Source: Zygnema cylindricum
Lineage: Eukaryota; Streptophyta; Zygnematophyceae; Zygnematales; Zygnemataceae
Direction of reading: 5' to 3'
DNA: 61,163 nucleotides
NCBI GenBank assembly: GCA_037447655.1
Contig: JBBHKE010002969.1
Coordinates: 1 to 61,163 of the forward strand
The position numbers and the translations under genes are program-made. Under the pieces are notes generated by a model, which ran no database searches, was not told the DNA's origin, and worked only from the letters and a program-made list of their open reading frames with translations. Each line of letters opens with the position of its first letter. Within the stretch, counting starts at the first letter, position 1. Of this stretch, positions 51,841-61,163 are shown one piece after another.

Positions 51841-52200
51841 CCAAGCCCTCCTCCTCCTCGACCTCCTTATCCTCCTCCACCAAAACCCTCCTCCTCGTCC
51901 TCCTCCATCCCCTCCTCGTCCTCCACGCCCTCCTCCTCCTCGTCCTCCATCCCCCCCTCCTCGTCGTCCTCCATCCCCTCCTCCTCGTCGTCCTCCATCC
52001 CCTCCTCGTCGTCCTCCATCCCCTCCTCGTCGTCCTCCATCCCCTCCTCCTCTTCGTCCTCCATCCCCTCCTCCTCTTCGTCCTCCATCCCCTCCTCCTC
52101 TTCGTCCTCCATCCCCTCCTCCTCGTCGTCCTCCATCCCCTCCTCCTCTTCGTCCTCCATCCCCTCCACTTGGTAGTCCTCCATTCCCTCCTCCCTGAAC
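51841..52200. repeat. TCC-rich minisatellite, 21- and 24-bp units
   Basis: From ~51889 units of TCCTCCATCCCCTCCTCGTCG, with or without an extra TCC, repeat about a dozen times. Units are multiples of three, so several frames stay open: Ser-rich or Pro-rich on +, and Glu/Asp-rich GMEDDEE-type on minus. Strong strand asymmetry (pyrimidine on +). Confidence 0.93.
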
Positions 52201-55200
52201 TGATAATCAGCCACCTATACCTTTTCTTCCTCTAATACCCCCCCCTTCCCTCGTCTTCCCCCCCTTAGTCCTCCACCATCCTCTCCCCCCCTCAGTCGTC
52301 CTCTCCCCCTCACGAACTCTCCCTTCCTTCCCGTCATCCTTAACTTTCCCCCCGTCCTTAACCCCCCCCTCTCTTGGTCGTCCTTACCCTCCCCTCATCG
52401 TCCTTCCCCGGTTGTCATCCCTTAATTAACTAATCTCCTAATTTTCTCAATCTTATACCCTATTTCTTCCTGGACCCCTTCCGGGCCTCCTATTTGTTGA
52501 TTGCCAGTTCTCAAAAATAGTTACGACTGACGTCATTTTTTATTTATGCGAATCGCTTAAAAAACCAAACTTCAATTTTTTTATTTTGTGAATTGCTTAA
52601 GAAAAATTAACTGGGTTTCGGACGTTTACGGTTGGATTGTGCTAAAAAACAATTATATTTTTTTTCTTTCTATTCAATAAAGGAAAAACAGAACAACATG
52701 GACTGTGGTTCAAAACAACTAATTTTTTTTCTTCTTTAGAAAGTTAAATACGCAGTATGAATGAAAGGTGATAGTAGCTCGATTAATTTTTCGACAATTG
52801 AGTAATAAAGGGACTGAAAATATGGGCGGAGAAAAGATACAGTCTTTTATTTATTCCACTGACCCAAATTCTTTGAGCAGATTCAATATAAATTGAGACT
52901 TAATTAGCATTTAATTTATTCTGATTTTTCTCAGATTTATAGTTTTAATTTCATCTTATTTTTTCGGGAATGGTCAACCTTTTGTTGACCTAAAAAAGGA
53001 GGAACTTACGAATTTTTCGAGGATTGCGGATAAAACCAAGTAGTCTACAATTTACTGTTGTAGGAAAAATAGTGTGGATATAGGTGGAAAGTGTGGTTGT
53101 TCCAGTTAAATATTCGAGAGACGACAGGTTGTGGGAGATTCGGGGATTAATGGAGTAAAGTGACCGGAAACAGACCAAAAGAGAGACGGTAATAGAGACC
53201 GTAATTAGCGGATTTAATTACAGTTTTTTACCTGTTGGTTCAAAATAGCGATTCAAAAAGGCCATTTTAGCGATGAGCCTCTGGTTAGCCCGAAAAGTTA
53301 TCATTTTGAGTTAGATTCTAAGCATTTTTTTTTCCTAAACAATAAAGAACAACCATTAAAATGTCGTTATTGGCTACCATTATTGCATACGATATGTTAG
53401 CGACGGCTTTTTCGTTACAATGGCGTTTTGCTCTCGTTTTCGGCTGGTGAATTCGGATTTGGCATCTAGTATTTTTTCAATTCTAGAGAGTCATGTTGGA
53501 CTAGGTGGTTTCTTTTGGCGCGTTAGGAAGTCGGATTGTCGGTTTACTAGTATCAGTGATCTTTGTTTTCAGTTGTTGGGATTGGTTGGGAATTTGTTTA
53601 AATGACGCGTGTCACAAATTAAGATTATTTGTGATTGAATGGAATTCCATTTTATTTTACTTTTTCACTATATTACTAAAATTTCTTGCACGATGTATGC
53701 AATTAGTTATTCATCCACTTGATGTTTTTTCTAGTTGTGTAATTTGTTTCCAAAACAATGGCATTGTTGGGTGATTATGATCAGGTTGTGTGCATGCATC
53801 CACCTAAACTTATTAAATTTGATGGAATACTTTTTTAGTTTGTGGCACGGATATGCGAGCACATTTAAAGAGGAATAAGCTATGCAAATGCTTGAGCGCA
53901 AGGAGGGCATGAAAATTTGTCCAGTGCTTGCAAGCCTCATGCCAAAGCAACTTCGATAAGCTAGACAACCGAAGATGTTTTAATGATAGCATCGCAGTTG
54001 CGATGCACATGACATTTCTGGTTGGATTTGGTCTCAGCAAAGGTTGCTCTAGCAAAAGCCTAGTACTTTGGGCCTTCTTCTTAGACCCCAAAGTTGTGGG
54101 CAACAAAAGTGACCTTGGTGAAGCTATAGAGATAGTAACAAAATGGTTAGAGAAGAAAAAAACGGTTAGAAAAATGAGCAGTAAGTATATGTGGCGACCT
54201 CGTCGTCCATCGTATTGGAGGTGAGGAAATGGCAGTCATCAAACAACAAGAGATCAAGAAGAAAAAATACACAAACAAGCGACGCGACAATTTAATGCAA
54301 TAGCCTTTGATACAAAGATTAGTACAGTTGTGAGGACGTGTTTTAAGGGTTTGTTTGACTTTATGAAGAACGCATGATGGCAAACCATCTGAATACAGGG
54401 GATCCAAAAAGAAAAAAAAAAGTGAAAACGAAATCGAAAAAACCCAGTGTTGGTGGAGCAAACAAAAAGGAAAAACAGGCTGAAAAAAAGATAGAAACGA
54501 ACACACAAACATGGACAAGCCAACAACAAACACTGGAAGGGACAACAACATACTGAAACAATAAAATATCGTACACAAACAAAGATTACCAAACCGAATT
54601 TCAATATAGGTAAAAAACTTCCTAAAAGCAAGCCCTTAATTCTCCTACCCAAAGCCTTTAGACTCCCAAAGCCCCTCCTCTCAAAAGTATGCCAACCACA
54701 AATACAAAGGAACTCATCGAAAGCAACTCCCAAACAACAACCAAATGTGCGAAAAGTCGTCGGAATAAATCATCCATAACTTCGACCTCTGCATGAACCA
54801 CAAGCATCACGCACTGCTAATTCAACATGTCGAGCCACCTTGTGAACTATCGTAATCGAGGACCAGTTCGGCAAAACAATGTCACCAAAACCACACGGGG
54901 CAAACATCGAGCAAAAGTAAGGGAGGGAGGGCTTAAATGGAAGATAAAGATTGAACTGTGAAGCGCTCTCCTTATTTTTTTTTCACATGTTCTCTACCCA
55001 AGTTAATGTCAAATAACGAACGATCAGAGGGCTCGATTTATTGCTCTGGGGACCAGCAAAAATTATTAAGACATATTTGGTGGCAGATGGGGGTCCTTAC
55101 AATTGTAGTACGGAAATAAAAGAACAAAAGGGTACGGAAGGACTCGTCCGGAGGGGGGCTTTTGATTCTTTCTGAGAAAACAGAGTACGGAAGTATCGGG

Positions 55201-55412
55201 GTGGTTTTGGACCCGATAACTTATTCCGATGTGTCATAATTTCATTGCGATATTAGCATTATGGATAGACATTATCGAAAAATTGAATATCGGTATGCTA
55301 GAGATCTACATTTTGAATATCGATTTAAAAGGTACATATCGTAAGTGGCTCTCGATACACTACGCAATAAAAAACAAAAGCTGCCTCCGACGCTACCATC
55401 ATGCATTTGTCC
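52201..55412. other. No gene recognised
   Basis: C-rich tail of the minisatellite to ~52440, then AT-rich DNA. The frames at 53420-53605, 53928-54224 (+) and 54147-54733 (minus) overlap each other and show no domain or family motif. No copia or PIF sequence. Confidence 0.45.
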
Positions 55413-56280
55413 GCATATGGTTAAGGGTACGGCGCCATGTGGCTAAGTTCGGGTTTTTTTCTGTCGGTTTCCTTTAAAACTTAGTGCCGTACTGCCTAAG
55501 TTGCGACCGTACAAAGAAATCGCAAATTTGTAGAGTACAATTTGCGTCATTCTCGAACTTAGGATGTACGAAAAGTTGTCGTCGTGTGTTTTTTCGACCC
55601 ACTGTCACGTCATCTTCAAACTTATCATAAACCAAGTTGTCGTCTTGTGTTTATTCGACCCACTGTCACGTCATCTTCAAACTTATCATAAACCACATCG
55701 GCAATGTGTTTTAAGCTAAGTAAAAACGTTTACACCAATAGGAAAATAAATTCCCACATGTGAAAAGTTTTCAAAAAAAATTGACGACTGAAAAAAGTAT
55801 AGGGGTGTTCATTTTTGTCCGCGTGCACCTTGTACGGTTTTTTTTTGCAGGGGTCTTGACGCTGCAGTGTCATTTCACTCAAAGTTGAAAAACCTGCGAA
55901 GGTGAAAAATCTGCGAAGTCATGGCGGCCGGACAGGAGAGGTTTACGCAAAGGCAGGAGAGGTTTACTCAAAGGCATGTTGTACAGCCACGGATGCATGG
56001 CTGTACATCTACGATATCACGCACTGACATGCGACATCGCAAATCGTTTCAAAAATTACGATGTGTCTTGCGACGCTTCAAAAAGTTTCGAAAAAATAAG
56101 GCGTGGCAAAGACAAATTGTACACGTTGACCGTCACAGGCATTGTCGACGTATACAATCCTCACAAACTTAAGTAACAATTTCGAGTAAACACATAGATA
56201 CACCTAAAATCCGGGTCCGCCGGATCCGCACTAAAATACAAAGTAAGTTCGCTAAGTTACAAGAACATGGGGCAGTACAC
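55413..56280. repeat. Unclassified ~1 kb repeat, copy A
   Basis: Ordered blocks shared with copies B and C: TTAAGGGTACGGCGCCATGT, CGACCGTACAAAG, TGTCGTCGTGTGTTTT followed by CGACCCAC, GTCACGTCATCTTCAAAC, GCAGGGGTCTTGA..TGTCATTTCA, GGCATTGTCGACGTATACAA and AAGTTACAAG. A short + frame (55976-56176) includes LYTLTVTGIVDVYNP, echoed in copy C. Contains a 61-bp tandem duplication. Confidence 0.72.
55573..55694. repeat. 61-bp tandem duplication in copy A
   Basis: AAGTTGTCGTC..GTGTTT..CGACCCACTGTCACGTCATC..TTATCATAAACC occurs twice in tandem (starts 55573 and 55634) with very few differences. Copies B and C have a single unit. Confidence 0.9.
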
Positions 56281-56537
56281 TAAGTCCAGTGGGATGTCAA
56301 ATTGTCGAGAAACAAAATTTTGTGCATTTTGCATTAGGTCTTTATTATCATTTTATGTAAAAGAATTACAAGCGTCGGGGATTTTTTATAAGAAATGTTG
56401 AGGTGGCACAATGGCAAAGTGGGAATTGCACATTGAACGAGAAACAGGATAGGCGTAACTCTGTAACGGGTTTATAGAACCTCGTTTGTAACTTAGATTG
56501 ACAATAGTTTTAGACTTTTAGACGTATCATAGAAATA

Positions 56538-57552
56538 AGCGCGTGATTAAGGGTGCGGCCCTATGTGCCCAAGTAAGGTTTTTTCCAATCATTTTCTTGA
56601 AAATATTTGCACCGTACCGATAAAATCTACAGTCGTACGAAGAAAGTGAGAAAATTGATGTACAGTTTGCATCACTTTCAATCTTAAAATGTACAACATT
56701 TTGTCGTCGTGTGTTTTCGACCCACAGCCGAGTCATGCCAAGTCATTTTTAAACATATCAAAGATGAGTTTTGAAGTAAAGCATCACCGGACCACAAATA
56801 GGAAAACACCTTCGCACATTTGAAAGGATTTCAAAAGTTTTCGACGAGGATAAGTACACAATTGTTTTTTGTCCTTTTGCATCCAATGCACAATTTTGTT
56901 TTTGCAGGGGTCTCGAGAATTCAATGTCATTTCATGGAAAGGTGAGAAATTTTCAAGTCCGCCACTCCAAACTCGCCCTCGCAACCTCTATCACCTTGCA
57001 TCTCGTTCACTCCTTGCACACTTACTATTTTTGCATTCTTTCACAAGGTGGCAATAGGGAGCAGGAGAAAAGTTTCAAATGGCCAATTTGTTCCCATTTG
57101 GAAAATAGAGCATAACAATCGAATGCCATCGGGAAAAAAAAAAAAAGGAAAATGGCGGTGTTTTCCAAAAGTTTGATTGTTTTTTTAATATATGGGGAGA
57201 GAAGAAAGAGGGGAGATGCAATATGAGTGGAAATTGCAAAAAAGACAACCGAACACGAGAGGCAAAGGCAAAGGCATTATCTTCAACCATGAACAACATA
57301 GGGCTTGAAAATTGTACATCTACATGTCTCGCAAAACACATGCGACGTCACAAACAATTCAATAAATAAAGGGCGACAACGTAACGTCTATACGTTTATA
57401 ACCGCCGTAGCATTGTCGACGTATACAATTGTCAAAAACGGAAGTAACGGTTTGTTTTTTGCGCGTTGGGACACTTCAAAATCGTGTATAGAGAATCTTC
57501 GCTACAACACAAAGTAGCTTCACTAAGTTATGATTACATAGGGACGCACAAT
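56538..57552. repeat. Unclassified ~1 kb repeat, copy B
   Basis: Same block order as copy A: TTAAGGGTGCGGCCCTATGTG, GTCGTACGAAG, TTTGTCGTCGTGTGTTTTCG, GCAGGGGTCTCGAGAATTCA, CATTGTCGACGTATACAATTG and CACTAAGTTATGATTACATAGGG. Shares with copy C an additional AAAGGCA..CTTCAACCATGAACAACA block (57265-57300 and 59663-59697). Confidence 0.72.
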
Positions 57553-58789
57553 ACATTTGTGTTAGGTAAATATTCCGTCAGCGAAAAAGTGTTGTTATTT
57601 AATGGAAGTGGTACGTCTTCATATCAGTTCGTCTTGTCATTATATTTTATGGAACATGCTTAAGGTGGGGCTCCATCAAGCGAAAAGTTAGATTTTTTAC
57701 TAAAAACTGTACCCTTTCATACCAATGCCGTATTGTTTTTTTTTTTTTTTTTTACAAAACACATTTACCGCAGATGTGACAAGATTCTCCAAAATTTTGG
57801 GTGACAACTTTTATAGTCCAATTTCGTGTTTTCGAAGCAAACACTCATTCTATCCATTGGATAGTATCCTCGACTGTTCTCAAGGAGGACACTAGCCACA
57901 CATTCGACGTCCTAATTTTAAATTAATCATTCTTAGTTTCAGTTTACAATTGTATAGACGGTTGTAGACGTCTTAATTTATTGTGACATTCAAAATGTTT
58001 AAGATAATGTGAAATTGTGACATCATCCTCACTTGTGACAACATCGATGTCTAGTATCATAAATTTCCGTCATGTTGCTCGATTGCATTTTTTTGTCTTT
58101 TCGCACTCGACTTGCCATCAAGCTACAACCAAGAGCTTTTTCATTTCCTACCGATATTGTTGTGTTTCATTATGAAAAAAGGGAGAGAAGCGACAATATG
58201 AGATAGACGGAGAGAGGTGACGATGGCGTAAAAAAATTTGAATGACCCATGAATGAATGTGAAGGTTTAAGATCACTCTAAATTTTTTTATGTACATGTG
58301 CATTGCCGGTAGGGAAAAAAATAGCGTGTACTCTCCCTCGTGCAAAAAATGTCAAATTCATGTGTCATCTTCGTAAGCGTATTATTATTCGTTGTTCAAA
58401 AGTGATAGTGTAACTAGAACAAACTCTTGAGGTGGTTATGGTTTAAGGTACAAAAATAAACTAAATCATGTGTCGTGGGTTGAAAATAGCAACACACCAA
58501 ACTGGAGTACGGAAGACGTCAAAATTGAAGTACAAGTAAAGGTTCAAGGTGGCGTCAACCGTACAACGGGTTTTATGAATTTCTCGTACGGTTGAAACTT
58601 TCCTCGTTGCATATTGAATTTTGGAGGATTACAAGAAAGTTAAACTTGATGCTTTGATGGGCAAAATTACAATATTTAAACAAGCGCCCGAAATTTAGGT
58701 TTTGTCCGCACGTATTGTAACTGCGTTGTAATGTTTAAAGCCCAAATTCCCCCCTCACACAAGCGAAAAAAAATAATAGGGATATGGCA
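57553..58789. other. Spacer between repeat copies, nothing recognised
   Basis: AT-rich with a poly-T run near 57737-57753. No frame with a recognisable domain and no copia sequence. Confidence 0.45.
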
Positions 58790-59947
58790 AAGGGAGCATG
58801 GGAGCTGTCCCCATGTGCCAAAGTAATGGTTTTTTTCTCATTTTCTTGAAAAAATTAGCGTCGTATAGATAAAATTATAACCGTACAAAAAAGTGAAAAA
58901 GCTTGAGTATAATATCGTCGTCTTTAAACTTAGAATGTATTGCATACTTTCGTCTTGTGTTTTTCAACCCATGACCACGTCATGCCACGTCATCTTCAAA
59001 CTTTACCTTAAAACACATCTCCTGTAAAGTATCACGAATCCTCAAATTATAAAAAATCTTCGCAAGTTTCAAAGGATTTCAAAAGTTTTAAACGAGGAGA
59101 AGTACACTTATTTATTTTTTATCTGCTTCCATCCAGCACGGATAATTTTATTTTGAGAATTCAACATCGTTTTACGGCGCCGGTTAGGAGGCTCATAGCC
59201 CTTATTCCCACTGAAAAAATATTCACTTCCGCAACAAACGGGGGTTCGAATAATGTACGGCTTTTCCGAGCACCGACTTTGTTGTTCTCGGAAATTCCCG
59301 AAAAACCGTAGAATAGAACTTCCTCAAAATATTTGAGGATATTGAAATCGGGTTAAGGTTGCGTCTTTCTTTGAAACAGGCCAACAATAAGCCCAAAAGC
59401 TGACGAAGTAAAAACTTTGTTTTCGCGCGAAAAAACTATCCAACTTTGAACCACTGTCGTCGTTCTTCGAACATTCATTCTCCAAATCATAAAGTCGTTA
59501 TTATGTTTGATGACGACGAAGCGTGTGATGTGTCACAGGACACCTTCAATCAAAGTTACGTGCCAAAATTTTGGTGTGAACAAGACCCGTTTTCCGATGA
59601 GTTTTGGGAAAATCATCTGAATGGGCAAAAACTTTAAATGCTTCGGTGGGAATAGGCTATCAATGGCAAAGGCATCTGCTTCAACCATGAACAACACAGC
59701 TATGGAAGGTTGTGCGTCTACATCGTCACACAAAGACATTTGACGTCAGAAGCAGTTTCAAAAAATAATGTGCGACAACCCAAATTGTAAACATTGATAA
59801 ATGTTACAGGCATTATCGACGTATACAATCGTCACATATTTAAGGAGCGATTTCATTTTTACGCATTAGGACACTTGAAATATTGTACCCATAATCTTTG
59901 CTATAACACAAAGTAGGTATGCCAAGTTACGATTACACGGGGACACA
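58790..59947. repeat. Unclassified ~1 kb repeat, copy C
   Basis: Blocks: CATGTGCCAAAGTAATGGTTTTTTTC, AACCGTACAAAAAAG, TTCGTCTTGTGTTTTTC, CACGTCATGCCACGTCATCTTC, GGCATTATCGACGTATACAATC and CCAAGTTACGATTACACGGGGA. Includes a 63-codon + frame (59446-59637) with acidic MFDDDEACDVSQDTF and WCEQDPFSDEFW, of unknown meaning. Confidence 0.72.
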
Positions 59948-60114
59948 CCTTTATCCTCCTGCAAATATGTTTTAGTGGCTTTTGGTGGATTTGTATCCAC
60001 TCTGTCCAAAGTCACATGGCCAATACGACGAGTAAGGTTGACTTACCTTAAATGTGGAGTGTGGCAACAATACACGTCCATTTTTTGGTTACTGTCCTCC
60101 TTGGTGGTCACCTA

Positions 60115-60304
60115 CACCGTGAATCGCTTTAGTGTTAATAACACTATATTTGCGCCCCCAAATGTTAACCCTTGAACCTTAAATCTAATTAATAATACTA
60201 TTTTTTTCTTTACGTTAGTAACTATCTGGTTTAATTAGCATTGTGAACCCTAATTTTTTCTTTACACTAATAATTTCTCAACACTATAAGCGATTCACGG
60301 TGTA
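60115..60304. repeat. Short terminal-inverted-repeat element (MITE-like)
   Basis: Left arm CACCGTGAATCGCTTTAGTG and right arm CACTATAAGCGATTCACGGTG are inverted copies with one small difference (about 22-24 bp). They enclose ~140 bp of AT-rich non-coding DNA. TA flanks both arms outside. The right-arm motif recurs at 34656-34678. Confidence 0.55.
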
Positions 60305-60585
60305 CTGGTTTGGATGCTTCGCGAATGCGTAATCAAAAAAGATTGAACGGTCAATAATCTACGCTTGGACTCTTGAGAATATTGATTCATTGTAAGTACA
60401 CATCCTGAATAGACAAAAAATAACAGTACGGGACCAAAACGTATGATGTCCATTAAACACTACATTTTTTCGCTGAAGGTTTCGCCTCCAATAACTTTTA
60501 CAGCCTAGAAGGGTGGGAGAAAACATATGATATGATCATAGTTCTAAAGTAGGCGTTTCTATTGTAGGCCTTCTGTAGGCGCATT

Positions 60586-60858
60586 TATCGTAAGTTGTGT
60601 TATGGGCTTTTCATGTGATCTTCTTAGATTGCTACTTTGATCAGCGACTGTCCGATCGTCCAAATCTGACGATAGTCCTATCGTAAGTTGTGTTATGGGC
60701 TTTTCATGTGATCTTCTTAGATCGCTACTTTGATCAGCGACTGTCTGATCGTCCAAATCTGACGATAGTCCTATCGTAAGTTGTGTTATGGGCTTTTCAT
60801 GTGATCTTCTTAGATCGCTACTTTTATCAGCGACCGTCCGATCTTCCAAATTTGACGG
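60586..60858. repeat. 93-bp tandem repeat, three units, open on the minus strand
   Basis: Units start at TATCGTAAGTTGTG at 60586, 60679 and 60772; the third is slightly shorter. The unit is 31 codons, so a minus-strand frame (60559-60879) reads through with repeats such as DQTVADQSSDLRRSHEKPIT. No ATG-initiated gene context, promoter or homologue is recognised, so coding status is doubtful. Confidence 0.88.
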
Positions 60859-60879
60859 CTTAAACAAAAAATACCTCAA

Positions 60880-61163
60880 AACTCACAGAAAAATAACTTT
60901 TTGTCCGAATGTTTTTCAAAATTTAGACATGACGTTTAATTCTCCATCGATGGATGTGCAACTCAACCCTGTTACTATTTTTTTTCATTTTGCGACCAAT
61001 ACAGTATGGATTTTAAGGTCATATTGTATGTTTTGCGTACAATAGGCATATTGTATGGGCGTACTTTCACCTACTTTTGAACTATTCATATGATGTCTAT
61101 TAAGCAAATCCAGAGGAGTCACTGAGTCCACCAATCAGAGGAGGGAAAATGATGATGAGACGC
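60880..61163. other. Window end, nothing recognised
   Basis: AT-rich DNA with one short + frame (60788-61045) that has no recognisable domain. Confidence 0.4.

Noticed and set aside
52201-55412. Host gene in the frames at 53420-54733
   Set aside because: Frames overlap on both strands, are short, and have no recognisable domain or convincing splice structure.
60559-60879. Annotating the 31-residue repeat frame as a gene
   Set aside because: A repeat unit divisible by three keeps a frame open by itself; there is no other sign of a gene.
1-61163. CRISPR arrays, rRNA genes, prokaryotic operons
   Set aside because: Regularly spaced repeats, rRNA sequence and ribosome-binding-site-led gene clusters were not seen; the content is eukaryotic TE sequence.

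Overview
This is plant nuclear DNA. It is AT-rich, has no operons or prokaryotic genes, and is dominated by nested Ty1/copia LTR retrotransposons of one superfamily branch plus a PIF/Harbinger DNA transposon. The species cannot be read from the sequence; a large, repeat-rich genome is likely. The primer-binding sites match the anticodon arm of plant initiator tRNA-Met.

Layout. (1) 1-22490: an old + strand copia copy (H1) cut up by younger insertions: a solo LTR (192-1189, target duplication AGTAG), a second-family solo LTR (1361-2327, GAAAT), a complete minus-strand element E1 (2571-9041, AAAGG), and element E2 (from 10093). E2 was itself hit by another solo LTR (11536-12518, TCACC) and by complete element E3 (15675-22150, ACATG). 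(2) 22491-34283: further broken copies, + strand H2, minus-strand E4 joined head-to-head to + strand H3, then H4, with an LTR-in-LTR insertion (31001-32061). (3) 34284-37406: non-LTR sequence with an unusually GC-rich, unrecognised open frame (35819-36937). (4) 37937-42063: element C, a young miniaturised copia element with an uninterrupted gag frame and a pol region shrunk to scraps without catalytic motifs. (5) 43173-48066: PIF/Harbinger territory with an intact 430-codon transposase (46246-47538), a (GA)n run and a 302-base assembly gap. (6) 48067-51612: more copia debris. (7) 51613-61163: copia-free, low-coding DNA with a TCC-rich minisatellite, three diverged copies of an unclassified ~1 kb repeat, a terminal-inverted-repeat element and a 93-bp tandem repeat that is open on the minus strand.

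How it works together. Several elements keep an unusual leader layout. The gag ATG lies 18-20 bases inside the end of the 5' LTR, in the apical loop of a hairpin whose stem differs in sequence between subfamilies but keeps pairing. The PBS abuts the LTR, is itself translated, and is complementary to the anticodon arm of initiator tRNA-Met (half-tRNA priming, as in Drosophila copia and yeast Ty5) instead of the usual tRNA 3' end. The LTRs also carry a tRNA T-arm-like module with pol III A/B-box-like motifs, a second covarying hairpin and a conserved G-box. I consider this leader (start-codon hairpin plus coding half-tRNA PBS) and the miniaturised gag-only element C the most novel content. No host gene could be supported with confidence.
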